Part shown: piece by piece, positions 9,055 through 21,700 of the stretch
How positions within the stretch are numbered: position 1 is the stretch's first letter
Layout of the letters: each line of letters opens with the position of its first letter
From: Pisolithus tinctorius
Lineage: Eukaryota > Basidiomycota > Agaricomycetes > Boletales > Pisolithaceae
Assembly: GCA_024663395.1 (NCBI GenBank)
Contig: JANFAH010000007.1
Span: 682,001 to 746,000 of the forward strand
Direction of reading: 5' to 3'
DNA length: 64,000 nucleotides
Notes under the pieces: model-generated
Database searches by the model: none
Seen by the model: the letters and a program-made list of their open reading frames with translations, nothing else
Told to the model about the DNA's origin: nothing
Translations under genes and position numbers: made by a program

Positions 9055-12000
9055 GGATGGTAGCCCTTATTAGCAAAGAATGGAGAGACACTGGTAGTGG
9101 CACTAGGGGCATTATTGTAAGCAAACTCAGCCAGGGGCAGTAGTTTGGCCCAGTTGTCCTGCTGGTAGTTGCAGTACACTTGGAGGTATTGCTCAAGAGT
9201 TTGGTTGGTCCTTTTGGTCTGGCCATCACCTTTGGGGTGGTAGCCCAAGGTGAAATGTAAGCACATATCTAAGGCCTTACTGAGTGACCAGAAGAAGTGG
9301 GAAACAAACTCTGAGCCTCAGTCTGAGGTTACATGGGCTGGTACTCTGTGCTTTGAAAAGACATGGAGTAAGAAGAGTTTGGCAAGTTCTGGGGCCATGA
9401 TGGTGTCATGGGTTGGGATGAAGATGGCCTGCTTGGAAAGCTGGTCAACTACTACAAGGATGGCCATGAAGCCAGATGAGGCTGGAAGTTGCTCAATGAA
9501 ATCCATGGAGATGGAATTCCATGGCTTCTCTGGCACTGGGAGTTGTTTGAGGAGGCCGAAAGGCCAGTGGCAGGGAACCTTAGCCTGAGCACAGGCCATG
9601 CAAGACCTGACATAGTCTTTGACAAATGTCCTGAGGCCAGGCCAGGTATATTCATGCCATATGAGTTCTAGTGTGCAGTTTTGGCTGAAATGGCCAGACA
9701 GGGGGTGGTCATGCTTGAGGCACAAGACCCTAAGGTGAAGGTCATTTGAGTCCAGCATGTAGATCCTTCCATCAAGCTGAAGGAAGCCAGTGTCATCTAT
9801 TGACCACCAGGGATCAGACATGTTGGACAGGCAGATTTGTGAGACTGGGTTGTCCAGCAGTGCAGTCAGGATATCATTATGAAGTTTCTCTATATCCATC
9901 AGTGCAACTGCTCATAAGACTGGGTACTTGAGGTAGGTTGTGCGAAGGGAGACTGCTAGCTGCTCCTGGGTGAAGACTGGTCTCAGGTTTTGCAGGTTCA
10001 CTCAGGCATAGCCACTATCCCCCTCTTTGGGGTAGATGTCCCATCATCTAGTTAGGGCAATGGGCTTAGCCTCAAGCTTACCAGGCCTGAATCTAATGAT
10101 CATATTGAACTGAGACAAGAATTCTGACCAGCAAGCTTGGTGGCAGGTGAGCACTTTAGAGGTAGAGAAGTACTTGAGATTCTTATGGTCAGTAATGATG
10201 TTGACCAGTGAGGCTGAGCCCTCAAGGTAATGGCACCAGGTCTGGAATGCTTCAAAAATAGCAAGCAATTCCTTATTGTGGGTATCATAATTCAACTCCA
10301 GGGCCATCAGAGTCCAGGAGTAGAAAGCAACTGGATGTATCTGGCTGTTGCTGTAGGTGATAGATAGAATACTGGCAATGGCATAGTCCAAAGCATCAGT
10401 CTTGATGGTGATGGGGACCCTGGGGATGAAATGAGTTAAGACTGGTGCAGCAGTGAAGGTGGCCTTGAGGTTATTGAATGACTGGTGGCACTCCTCAGAG
10501 AAGTTCCAAGGAGCCCCCTTGTGGGTAAGCTGAGTCAGTGGTATGACAATGTCTGAATAATTAAAGATAAACTAGCAGTAGAAGTTAGCAAAGCCAAGGA
10601 AGGATTGTATGTCCTTGACCTTGTGAGGCTTGGGCCAATCACAGATGGTCTGGACTTTTTCCTTGGACATTGTGAGGCCATGAGTGGAGAGGTGGAAGCC
10701 AAGGTATTTGACCAAGTCCAAGTGAAACTCACATTTCTCCAGCTTCACATAAAGGCTGTGAAGCTGAAGCCAGCAGAGGACTTCTTGGACATGCTGCTTG
10801 TGGGACTCCTTATCTCTGGAGTAGATCAAAATGTCATCTAGGTAGATGACCACACAGACATCCAACATGTCCATGAAGATGGTATTCATGAAGCATTGGA
10901 AAGTGGCTGGGGCATTGGTGAGGCCAAAGGGCATCACAAACCACTCATAAGAACCATACCAAGTCTGGAATGTGGTCTTCCATTCATCACCTGGGGCAAT
11001 CTGGACAAGATGGTAGGCATGCCAAAGATCAATTTTAGTATGGATCTTGGCTTGGCTTGGTGAATCTAAGAGGTCAGAGATGAGCAGGAGTGGGTAGTGG
11101 TCTTTCTTGGTGATTTTGTTGAGGCTGCAGAAGTCTACACAAAGCTGGAGGGAGCCATCCTTCTTTTTAACAAAGAGGACCAGTGCAGCATCAGGGGAGG
11201 AAGTCAGACGAACAAAGCCAGTGGTGAGATTTTCATCAATGAAAGTCTGGAGAGCTTGGAGCTCAACCAGGGACAGTGAGTAGATGGTGCCAAGAGGCAG
11301 GGTTGTTCCTTCTTTGAGCTCTATCTTCAGGTCATACTCCCAGTGTGGCAGGAGTGTTGTGGCCTTGGCCTTGCTGAATACATCAGCAAAATTGTGGTAC
11401 TCTTCCAGTACATTGGGTAAGGCTGGAGGAGGGGAAGCCAAGGCTGACCAGGCTTGAGCTGAGTCCAAGGGGCGGAGCTGAAGTTAGAACTAGCAGACCC
11501 TTCAAGTTTGCAGGCACACACAAAGGTGGCTGCATTGATTAGGGAAATGAGAGGGGCCTTCAGGGGGGTGCAAGCTGGGGAGTCAGAGACTGGTACAGAT
11601 GGTGCAAGGCCAGGTTGGTCACTAGGACCAGGGTCAGGGAGGCTGGTGGAGACTGGGCTTACAGGGGGTGTCAACAGGGTTGGCATTCCTTGTGCAGGAG
11701 TCTGGAATGTTAGACTGCCCAATACCCAATCAATCAACAGATTGTAGTGGGTGAGCCAGTCATGTCCAAGGACTATCTTACACTCAGAATCCAATGGGGC
11801 TAGATACAGGGTTACCAGGGTGACATTGCCAGACACAAAGCAGATATTGACATCTACTGCTTGGGTTATAGTAAAAGTGGATATTCCATCGAAAAGCTGG
11901 AGTCAGATTGGGGAGACCGAGTACAGCGTGAATGAGTGCTGGTTAACAAATTGATTATTTATAAAACAATGAGTGGAACCAGAGTCCACTAAAGTATGAA

Positions 12001-12150
12001 GCCAAGGTAAATCATGGTTTTCTATAGTGATGTATGGGGTCAAAGAGTTCAGACTGGAAAGAGTGGACACATTGAGTCTAGCCTCCAAGTTTGCACAACT
12101 GGAGTCAATGCAGCTCCTGGATTGTGCAGAGTCCTGGGAGCTGCTACCCA
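9055..12150 (-). pseudogene. GyA-2 pol (PR-RT-RH-IN), broken
   Basis: Minus strand. Protease LVDSGSTHCFINNQ (about 11990), IVLGHDWLTHYN, then RT with [33 protein letters not shown] and the catalytic VVIYLDDILIYS. Next come RNase H (DYAIASILSIT, TDHKNLKYFST), the integrase zinc-binding HHCC region (DHPLSGHFSQN to CMACAQAK) and the integrase core (SMDFIEQLPASSGF, HVTSD, LGYHPKGDGQTKRTNQTL). Frame breaks and stops separate the sections (near 11330-11470, 10570, 10400, 9900 and 9310). At the RT/RNase H border the reading is FYC-stop, where GyA-4 has FYQRF. It would be multifunctional polyprotein if intact. Confidence 0.88.
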
Positions 12151-13521
12151 TTTTTTTTGGCTTGGGGGTAGAACCCGAGCCCAAGGCTGGTGTGGCCTCA
12201 GTGGTGGCCACAGCACAAGCCTTGGCATTTCCAGTCTTCTTGGGGCACTTCTCAGCAAAGTGACCAGGGCCTCCACAGAACATGCAGAGGTTGCCCTTGA
12301 TGCAATGCTTGCATTCCTCTGGGGTGAGCTTCCCATCCTTCCTGAGTTTGCTAGGCTCAGGCTTGGATTCAGTTGCTGTTATTATTGTTACCTGGCTTTG
12401 ATGAAGCCAGCTTGGGGGAAGATCCAGAGTTGTTATTGTTGCTGGTCTTGGCTTTCTCTTGGCCAGTCTTGGCTTGATTGTTGTGGCTGAAGCCACTGGA
12501 CTTGTTGTTACTAGAGGAGGAAGAGCTCTGATGCTTACTTGCCTGTTGGATTTCTTCCTTGCACTCCCAATAGTGTGCATCTATTTCTTGGGTGAGGTGG
12601 TGGAGCTCATGAAGAGTCTGGGGCTTGCCAACCTGACAGACCTCATCTTTGATTTGGTCTGGGAGGCTGGAGTAGAAGTGATGGTGCAGCACACCATCTC
12701 CATAGCCTCAGACTTGTGAAGCAAGCCGATTAAAGTCAACTACATATCTATTAATGCGCTGACTATCCTTCATATGTAAGTGGTTGAGTTGGCTTTCAGC
12801 ATCAGCAACTGGGTCATGAGGGCCAAAGGTGGTTTGCAATTCTAGGACAAACTCCCTCCAGGAGTCCATCCAGAGAGGCCAGTCATTGGGGTCATCAAGT
12901 CCAAGCAAGTCCAGCTTGAACCATTCAAGAGCCATGCCCTTGAGGTAAGACTGGGCGAAGATGACCTTGGCATGGTTGGTCCTGAAAATTAAGCTTGCAC
13001 TGGATGAAGAAAGCATGAAGCTTCTTGGGATTGGTACCATCAATGGTATCAGGCTTGTGCAACTTGGTCCTGCTTGAGGACTCAGGACTAGTGTGGGCAT
13101 TGCAAGCCAACAGTTTGATGGCCACTGCAAGGTTGTCTAGGACTGTAATGGCAGGTTTGGTGTCCAGATCTGGGAAGTCTGGTTTGTCCTCTGGATCATT
13201 CTCATCTGGATTATCATCACTGGGACCATTATCACTGGGATTATTGCTGGGGTCATCATCATCAGGGTTATTATCATCATCGTCACCCAGCCCTTCATCC
13301 CCAGGATCATCACTGGGGATGGGAGTAATGAGGTGACATGGGGTAGGGGTATTGGATGTCCAGGCTGAAAAGCCCCTGAAAGGACTGATGGGATCTGGAG
13401 AGTGCCTAGTGGTGCCCAAGGCAGCTAGTGCTGTCTCACAGCGAGCCCCACTGGCTGAGGCAGAGTTGGGGTTGGTGGCAGAATGGCAACAGGGAGGTTG
13501 GAAACAAGTCTTTGTTGCCAT
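12151..13521 (-). pseudogene. GyA-2 gag, fused in frame to pol by loss of the stop
   Basis: Minus strand, ATG at 13521 (MATKTCFQPP). Order: acidic Asp/Asn-rich N-terminal region, gag core (LHAFFIQCKLNF, SYLKGMALEWFKLDLL), Ser/Asn-rich linker and knuckle CMFCGGPGHFAEKC. A deletion near 12985 shifts the frame and a stop lies near 12710. At the gag end the A7-TAG of its relatives is A8 followed by TGG, so gag now reads straight into pol, and the stem that follows has lost its outer pairs. Decay of the frameshift signal after loss of function is the simple explanation. Confidence 0.82.
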
Positions 13522-13559
13522 GATGTGTTAGACCCACACAAGTGGCAAGTCTGAAATAC

Positions 13560-14084
13560 TGTCAAGTTCGGGTTGTCCAGGTTGAGGCTGGACTGGAGAC
13601 CAAAGCAGGCATGAGGCTGAGGGGTCAGGATCAAGAGGAGAGACAAAGGTACAGATGGGTGGACTGATTGGACTTAGCAACTGAGGTTACAGTGCTATTC
13701 CCTTGCATGGGTCTCAGTCCAAGTCCAAGGCCAAGGTGGATTTATCAGGGAAACTTAGTTGATTTCAGACTGAGGGAATACAGGCTGAGTATCTATGGGT
13801 TTATATACTAGAGACAACTATAGTACAGAGACTGGTAATGCTGGTCTTGCAAGGATTGCTAAGATGATTGGTAAGACAAGTATTAGTAAGGTATGACTAA
13901 GGTAATGGAGACCAGGACAGGGTGGACCAGAGACAAGACCAGACAGGGCTTAACCAAGGTGACATGCACTGCAAAGCAGTGTTCACCATGTTAGGACATC
14001 TGGGGATAAGCAATTGGCAAGGCTGAGGCTGAGCTGAGCGAGTGCGAGGCCAAGTCCAGCCAGGGTTGAGACATGACCATGACA
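13560..14084 (-). repeat. GyA-2 5' LTR (525 bp, subtype A2)
   Basis: Bounded by TGTCAAG...ATGACA on the plus strand and followed inside the element by the same ATTTCAGACT primer-site tract (minus strand) as its relatives. It contains the TATATAA and AGTCTGAAAT tracts. Confidence 0.85.
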
Positions 14085-15506
14085 TATCCTCTCAGCCCTA
14101 CCCTCAGACCCAGTCACCCAAGTCCAGTTCTCAGATACATCAGATTCCCAGTGGTCAGTTGATGACACTGGCTTCCTCTGTCTAGATGGAAGAATCTATG
14201 TACCAGACTCTAATTGACCTTTGCCTTCATGTCTTGAGGTTTAAACATGATCATCCCTTGTCCAGCCACCTCAGCCAAAATAGAACCTTAGCACTCATCT
14301 GGTGTGAATATACCTGGCCCAGCCTAAGGACATTTGTCAAAGACTATGTCCAGTCTTGTACTACCTGTGCCCAAGCCAAGGTACCCCATCACCAGCCTTA
14401 TGGCCTACTCAAGCAGCTCCCTGTGCCAGAGAAGCCATGGAATTCCATTTTGATGGATTTCATAGAGCAACTCCTGGCCTCAACCAGCTTTACTGCCATC
14501 CTTGTCATGGTTGACTGGCTCTCAAAGCAAGCCATTTTCATACCTACTCACAACACCATCACAGCCCCTGAGCTTGCCAAACTCTTCTTGATGCACATAT
14601 TCTCCAAGCACAGTGTACCAGCCCATGTAACCTCAGACCAGGGGTCAGAGTTCATGTCCCACTTCTTCTGGTCTCTAGGTAAAGCTCTAGACATGCATCT
14701 ACATTTCACCTCTGGGTATCACCCAGAGGGGGATGGTCAGATGGAGTGCACCAACCAGACCCTCAAACAATATCTCTGGGTCTACTGTAACTACCAACAG
14801 GATGACTGGGCCAAGTTACTACCATTGGCTGAATTTGCTTACAACAATGCACCCAGCACTATGACTGGAGTATCACCCTTCTTCACTAATAAGGGTTACC
14901 ACCCTAATATCTTGGTCTTCCCTGAGTGTGATCTCACATCCAACCAGGCTCGTGATTATGCAGTCGACTTAGATTCACTGCACCAATACCTTCATGAAGA
15001 AATGGCTCTTGCCCAGCAATGTTACCAAGGACCAGCAGATGCTAAGTGCATGCTGGCCCTGGACTTCAAAGTGGGTGACAGTGTCTATGTAAAAGCCAAG
15101 TATTTCTGGTTGACCTGGCCCTCCAAGAAGTTGAGCAAGAAGAACCTCAGGCCTTACCCCATAATAGCTCAGGCTGGCTCTCACTCATTCACCCTGCATC
15201 TACCAGACTCTATGCATGCTGTACACCCAGTCTTCCATGTATCCCAGCTCGAACTGGCCATCCCAAATACCATACCCAACCAGACTCAACCTCCACCCCC
15301 ACCAGTAGATGTCAACAGTGACTTAGAATTCAAAGGTTGACCAGTGCAGGAAGTGTTGGTTGCAGTACCTGGTCTGGTGGACTGGCTATGAGGGAACTGA
15401 TGAAGAAACTACCTGGGTGTTAGCAACAGAGCTGGACAATGCCTCTGAACTTGTCCAAGAGTATCATGACCAGTACCCAGACAAACCCAGTCCTTTCAAG
15501 AAATGA
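14085..15506 (+). pseudogene. GyA-3 pol 3' half: integrase and chromodomain remnant
   Basis: Begins inside the region between RNase H and integrase. HHCC integrase domain (KHDHPLSSHLSQNRTL to CTTCAQAK), core with ILMDFIEQLLASTSF, VTSDQGSEFMSHFFWSL and the glutamate-bearing YHPEGDGQMECTNQTL, then the C-terminal domain (KVGDSVYVKAKYF, KKNLRPYPI, VHPVFHVSQLELAIP). At 15334 a deletion of about 25 nt relative to GyA-4 removes the start of the chromodomain and shifts the frame. The remainder (CLQYLVWWTGYEG-like, then TTWVLATELDNASELVQE) follows and would stop at TGA 15504-15506. Confidence 0.88.
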
Positions 15507-15740
15507 CCTAGAACTGGTCTCAAGTTCCTTTTCTCCTTATCTGTTTCACCTTATCTCATAGTTACCTTATCTTGATTTCCCTTACTTTTCTTCTGTTTGT
15601 TTTCTTTTCCTTCACACCTTAGAACCAGAACCAGGCATTGACATTCACAACTATACACATACAAGAAAAAACAGTACTCTACATGCATGTGACCTCAGGC
15701 TTGGGAACCAGCAGAACTGGCACCAGTCTGACCACCTGAC

Positions 15741-16176
15741 TCAGACCAGGACTGGCTTTCCTCCTCTTCCCTCCCTCAGCCCTTCCAACTCTTCATTGAG
15801 CCCCTTGACATCCCTGTATTCCTCATCAGTAGTGTCCTGGTCTGAGGGCATGTCCAGCACCAAGAACTCAAAGTGTTCTTTGACATAGGTCTTGTAGGAC
15901 CAGGTGAACTGGTAAAAGTTCCTCAAGACCTCCTGCTGGGCCACTGTCAGGCTGACTATGTTGTCAGCCATGCACTCCACTGCCTTGATCAGGCACTCCA
16001 TCTGGTTGCTGGTGACAGAACTGGTCCCAGCCTCAGCACTGGTCTTCTTCATTGAAGGCCCCTCCTCCACATTGTCCTCCTCATCACCTGCACCCTCAAG
16101 TGCCTTGGCAGATGGGTGCCGCAACCTCTTCTTCTTCTCACTAGCATGTGGGACATCATGTCAGCCTTCCTCTTTC
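15741..16176 (-). pseudogene. antisense accessory gene of GyA-3, C-terminal part
   Basis: Minus strand, opposite to pol. Open frame whose product ends with a coil- and acid-rich tail: IKAVECMADNIVSLTVAQQE, LRNFYQFTWSYKTYVKEHFE, then DTTDEEYRDVKGLNEELEGL. It is interrupted at 16177 by the GyB-1 5' LTR and continues at 23064. Homologues lie in GyA-4 (33589-34639) and GyA-6 (43402-44369). Function unknown. Confidence 0.7.
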
Positions 16177-17139
16177 TGTAACGACCAGTAGACTTTCCAC
16201 TTCTGCATTTCCTACTTGCCTATATATATCCACCCTCTAGTTAGGGTTACGCTTTAGGGATGCTTAGTCATCCCAGACTTTTCCTTTCACTTACTCTTTC
16301 ATGCTTACATGATACTTAGTAAGGCTGTGCCTCATTGCTAATGCATGTTTGTGTTCGTCCAATAGCATAGTTCTCTCTTTTGTTTACTTCTTTCCAGAAT
16401 GTTCTCTCGTGGCAGTACATACAAACAGTAAGGCAGTATATAAGTCCTGTCATTTGTCATAGCCAGGTTCTCTAATCCAGTTTGTTTTGAGCCTAATCCT
16501 CATTCAATGGGTTCCACTGTTAAGTCCGGGTCTTCACCAGTCCAAGGCCGGTCCAGAGTCCAGTCAGGGGTTAGAGGGTAATACGAGATATCAAGGGGTT
16601 TTGGACTATTGGACTTAGCGACTGAGGGTGCAGCGCTATTCCCTTGTGTGGGCCATAGTCCAGTCGAGAGACAGAAGACAGAGGACAAGAGAGACCAGGT
16701 TAAGACGAGAACTAGTTTGATTTCAGACTGAGGCTAAACAGAATATCCTACAGCTTAAATACTAGAAGTAACCTAAGTGTAACGTAGCACCGGAGACCAG
16801 TCTGCACTGGTACAGCGATGATTGGTAAGTAGTGTTACAAAGAATCTTATCAAGCAAGGACTATGAACAAGGGATTACCGGGAACCGGGGCAGGACATGT
16901 GGCTGGGCCAGGTGTTACACTGGCCCGGTACCAACTGAGGGGACAACTTGACTGGGCACTGCCTTGCAGTGCCTCGCGAGCTAACACGTTTCTGGGTCGA
17001 AGGGTTAAGGCCGGGACCAGGGCAAGGGTTGAATGAGACCAGTCGAGACCGGGGTAGTCTGGACACGGTCATGACATCCACTCCCAAGCTCTCTGGTTTG
17101 AAGTGTTAGCTGAGAAGACTCTTGTCTTTGGTTGCTTCA
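16177..17139 (+). repeat. GyB-1 5' LTR, split by a solo LTR
   Basis: TGTAACGACC... to ...GGTTGCTTCA. It is 399 bp once the 559-bp solo LTR and one 5-bp duplication copy are removed, exactly the 3' LTR length. TATATAAG box near 16440. Confidence 0.9.
16518..17076 (-). repeat. solo LTR, GyA subtype A1, inside the GyB-1 5' LTR
   Basis: 559 bp, TGTTAAGTCC...TCATGACA on the plus strand, flanked by TCCAC (16513-16517, 17077-17081). The intact GyB 3' LTR shows the empty site with a single TCCAC. It keeps more CpG than neighbouring copies, so the insertion is comparatively young. Confidence 0.92.
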
Positions 17140-17767
17140 CTCGAACTAGATTCCTACTTCTCCCCTACCACTTCATACCCGGTGCCAAGGGTTAACGGCA
17201 GTATGTTAGTCATAGTGGGCAGATCACCCTGTAGCTTTTCTTTTCACCTCTGTCAGTGTGACTGAGAACGCCTGAGTGACAGAGCCAGTTGGGCAAACGT
17301 CTTAGGGAGTTTTAGTTCTACATATATACACCATCCCGAGGTCGAGCTCAGTGTATGCAGGGCGATGCTTGATCAAGAGGGCCTGCAAGGTCCAGAGCAG
17401 CTGAGCCATACTTAGTCATAGTTCCTGCACAGCAGTGGAGGTAGACCAGTAGTTGACATTCTCATACCCACCATAGTTCACATAGTGTGCCAGGCTGGTC
17501 TCTCCCTATTTCTAGGAGATTGATCAGGAGTGCGACAGCGAATGGACTATGTGTTTAGTGGTCCTGAACACCATCAGCAAGTAATATGCCTACTTTACTT
17601 TTACATTACCACCATTCCCACTGTTAAGAAGGAAGAGGTTGAGCTTTGTCTCCCTCTTAGGTTCCTCCCTTACAAAAGGGAACTTTCTACTCTGTGCCTC
17701 TTGCACTTGCCCTCCCCCAACCTGAATGAACTCGGGTTTGTCTTCAATGTCCTGCTAACAAGCAGAA
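17140..17767 (+). other. GyB-1 untranslated leader
   Basis: 628 bp between the LTR and gag with no credible ORF. The first bases (CTCGAACTAGATT) are the primer-site tract, decayed by CpG-type changes relative to GyB-2. The rest is pyrimidine-rich with no other feature seen. Confidence 0.6.
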
Positions 17768-18759
17768 ATGGACCCCAACCAACCACAACCACCTCCCATT
17801 GACTATGCCATGGTGCAAGCTATGGCAGCAGCAATGGCTCAGGCCATGCAGCAGTACATGCCGGTGCCAGCTGCAGTGCAAACAACAAACTTCAACCCCA
17901 CGAAAAGGGGTGTCACCAAGCCCAGAACTTTGGTTCCATGGCTAAATATGAAGAGTGGGTAATCAAAATGAGAGCCTACTGCAAAGCAGCAGTCCACCAC
18001 TATACAAGTCAGGATTGCATGGCTTTCTGGACCCAGATGACCAGTCCAATTGCTGGCAACTATGCCCAGGCCAAGCTGGATTACCACTTGGCAAATGCAA
18101 ATTGGCCTTCCATCGATGAGGTGGTGGCCAACCTTAATTTGCATTTCCAGCCCATGAACAATGGGGATTGGGCCTGGAAGAAAATGCAAAAGGCAAGGCA
18201 GGGACAGTCTCAAATGAATGCCTTCTTGGCAGAGTTCGATAGTTGGAAGCTCATGGCCAGTGCTTCCAATGACCTGGCTATCCTCTGCCTGGAACAGGCC
18301 ATAAACCCCAAGGTGCTCCGCCTCATGCACCATTTGGGGAAAAGAAAAGATACATACAAAGAGTACATAATGGAGCTCCAGTTGGTGGCCAGAAATTTTG
18401 AAAACCACTGGTACATGATGGCCTCCTCTTCGAGGGTATGGCCTCAAAATCAACCCTGTGGCTTCTCTGCCACAGGAACACAACCTGGGGCTGGCACCCC
18501 CATGGACATAGGTGCCACTCCACAGCAAGGAAAGGGGAAGGGACCCCCTAAGGACAAGTCCCATGTCACATGTTTCGGATGTGGCCTTAAGGGCCATTAC
18601 CAAAGCGAGTGCCCCAAGCAGGCACAACCACAAGGACACCCCGTCAGGGCTGTAAATACTGACACTGGACCTGACCCCCACCTGAAAGCAATGGAGGGGA
18701 TGAGCTTTGAACAGATCATTGCTCATATCAACCAGTTAAAAGAATTGGAGCTGCAGTGA
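17768..18759 (+). pseudogene. GyB-1 gag
   Basis: Starts MDPNQPQPPPIDYAMVQAMA at 17768. Around residue 55 it has lost 4 nt relative to GyB-2 (which reads TFDGSMAKYEEW), shifting the frame. From 17938 the frame is open: MAKYEEWVIKMRAYCKAAVH, capsid-type helices, LGKRKDTYKEYIMELQ, and knuckle CFGCGLKGHYQSEC (CX2CX4HX4C) near the C-terminus, ending LKELELQ-stop. Nucleocapsid and capsid role. Pol begins in the -1 frame across the stop; I see no canonical slippery heptamer there. Confidence 0.85.
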
Positions 18760-21700
18760 AATCAGGTCCTGCAGACTCTCCTAGTATGTGGACATTTGTT
18801 CCTGGTTCTTCCTCTTCTTCTTTTCACAGTTTTCATTCTACCTACAGACTTAAAAATACAAAAGAAAATACAAAAATTGAAAATATAAATATAAAAAATA
18901 GTGTACCAGTAGTTTCTTTCAATCATTTCTCTTTTCTCAATGTCAAAGAACCACAGGAGTTATTTAATGGTTCAGAATCTGTTTCTTCTTCTCCTGCTTT
19001 TACATCATCTGAAGTGGAGTCCTGAAAGGGCTTGGGGCCAGATGTAAAACCATGCCTGCTTAATTCTGCTTGCAATAAAAAACAAAAAAATGTTTCTTTT
19101 GATCTCCCAGATCTTGAGGGTAGTAGTGCAAAGACCTCTGTATGGTCTGAAACCTGATGCATGCTGAACCTGAAAGATTCTGTGGAGGTCCCTTTGGTTT
19201 TATGGATGAATGCCAGATTGGTGTTCAAAGTTAACGCACTACTGGATAGTGGCGCTACTGGAGTATTTATAGACAAGGACTTTGTGGAAAGGAACCGGAT
19301 TCTGAAAATAGCACTGCCAAGGGCAGTTGATGTATTTAATGTCAACAGTTCACCTAATTCTGCTGGAAGGATTACACATCAGGCTCACCTTCGAGTCTCA
19401 TACCTTGATCACCATGAGGAACTTCTTGCCAAAATAACTGATCTAGGAGGTAGCACCATGATCTTGGGTCATACCTGGTTACATCAGCACAACCCGCTGA
19501 TAGATTGGAAAACCAGCAAGGTCAAGATGGGTAGATGCCTGGCTAGATGCCAACAGCTGGCCCCTAAAACCTCATTTGTACACAAGGTCGAGAAGCTTGA
19601 AAGAGAAGCCATGAACTCTTACATAACCTGGATCCAAAATCTAGGAACAGACAAACCAAAAACTGATAAAACCCCTGAGGAACTTGTTCCAAAGGCATAC
19701 CACAAATATTTATTGGTCTTCTCTGAAAAGGAATCTGAGTGCATGCTGCTTAGGAAACCTTGGGACCACACCATAGAACTAAAGGAGTTGTTTGTACCAA
19801 AGAAGGGAAGGTTGATCCCTCTCTCCCCTGATGAGCAAAAAGAAGTCAGTGACTTTGTAGACAGACAGCTCAAGAAGGGTTATATATGGCCTAGTAAATC
19901 GCTGCAAACCTCTCCAGTGTTCTTCATCCCTAAAAAGGATGGAAAGAAGTGCATGGTCCAGGACTATCGTTATTTAAATGAGCATACTGTCAAGAACTTG
20001 TATCCTCTCCCTTTAATATCTCAACTTGTGGACAAGTTGAAGGGTTGCAAGCTCTTCATGAAGATGGATCTTCATTGGGGATACAACAATGTTAGGATCA
20101 AAGAAGGAGACAAGTGGAAAGCTGCTTTTGTATGCCATCATGGTGCTTTCAAGCCACTGGTCATGTTCTTTGGGCTTTGTAACTCACCTGCCACATTCCA
20201 GAACATGATGAATGACATCTTTGGCAATATGGAAGATGTGCTTGTCATCTACATCGATGACCTAATGATATTTATGAAAATGGACAATCAGGAGGAACAT
20301 GACAGGATCATGCTGGAGGTGCTTAGAAGACTAAAAATAAATGACCTGTTTGTCAAACCACAGAAGTGTATCTTTGGACAACAAGAGGTGGACTTTTTAG
20401 GAATGATAGTTGGTGTTAATGGAGTATGTATGGACCCTGCCAAAATCTCTGCTGTGCAAGATTGGCCTGTACCTACCAATGTTCACAGAGTTTGCAGCTT
20501 CCTTGGCCTAGCAAACTTTTACTGACAATTTATTAAGGACTTTGCACAGATCACGAAACCCCTAAATAACCTCACAAAGAAAGATCTTCCATTTGTTTGG
20601 AATGACAAGTGTCAGATGGCATTTGACACACTGAAAGAAGCCTTCACCACCGCCCCTATCCTTATGTTCCCCGATCAGGATCAGAGGTTCTGGTTGGAAA
20701 TGGACACTTCAGACTATGCCACCAGAGCAGTGCTTTCAGTAGAATGTGATGACAGTCTCTGGAGACCCATCGCCTACTCTAGTCACTCCCTATCTGGTGC
20801 TGAACTTAATTATACAGTTCACGACAAAGAAATGCTGGCCATCATCCATGCACTTGAACAGTGGCATCATTACCTAGAGGCAACTCCATACCAGTTTGAA
20901 ATTTGGATGGATCATCATAACCTCAAGTGGTTTATGACTGCACAGAAGCTTCAACCATGCCAGGCACATTGGGTGCAGTACTTTAGTCACTTTAACTGTA
21001 CCATAGTTCACAAGCCCAGAGTCATGATGGGAAGGCCCAATGCCCTGTTGAGACAAGAGGACTTTGTAGAAGGAAAAGAAAAGGCAAAGTCAGAGGAGTC
21101 CCTATTTATAAACCCGAGTCAGGTTCACTTGGTAAAACTAGAAAACCCCTTCATGGAAGATTTGTGGATTGAGTCTGCTAGAGCTGAAGGAGTCCCCACT
21201 GGATGTGAGCTCTGAGGTGGTCTTCATTACAATGGAGAAAAGGTCTGGGTGCCTAGCACACTTAGAAGGAAGCTGCTTAATACTCTACATGACTCCCCCC
21301 TAGCAGGACATTGTGGAATAAAAGGAACTCAGGAGTTGATCACATGCTGGTTCATGTGGTCCACCTTAAAACCCGATGTAGAAGAATATGTAAAGCATTG
21401 CCAAACATGCCAAGCCAGCAAGTCTGGAAATAGGCCACCTGCAGGGGAACTCAAACCTTTACCTGTCCCTGACAGGCCTTGGAGAGAATTGATGACTGAC
21501 TTCATGGACCTAGGGGTCAAGGGATCTTCTGGAAAATCCCACATGTTAGTCATCATTGACAGATTCTCTAAGGAAGCAGAGTTCATCCCCTGCACTGTGG
21601 AAGAAATGGCTGCTAGTACAGCTTGACTTTACCTGATGCATGTATGGAAACATCACAGACCCCCGGACCCCACCATATCAGACAGAGGCCCACAGTTTGC

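Larger units (their letters stand above)
9055..14084 (-). mobile_element. Ty3/gypsy GyA-2, 3' truncated
   Basis: Minus-strand copy with 5' LTR (14084-13560), gag and pol through most of integrase. It ends within the integrase motif FFANKGYHP at 9055, against the LTR of GyA-1. The missing piece is the integrase C-terminus, chromodomain, antisense gene and 3' LTR. The 5' LTR abuts the interior of GyA-3 at 14085. Confidence 0.85.

Noticed and set aside
17140..17570. GyB LTR extending to about 17570 (CTGAACA)
   Set aside because: The 3' LTR ends at 23058 (GCTTCA) followed by the CTTTC duplication, and the 5' LTR is then also 399 bp; the later CA is in the leader.
18757..18762. GyB gag-pol frameshift signal
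   Set aside because: Pol is in the -1 frame over the gag TGA, but I find no X XXY YYZ heptamer; the mechanism is left open.
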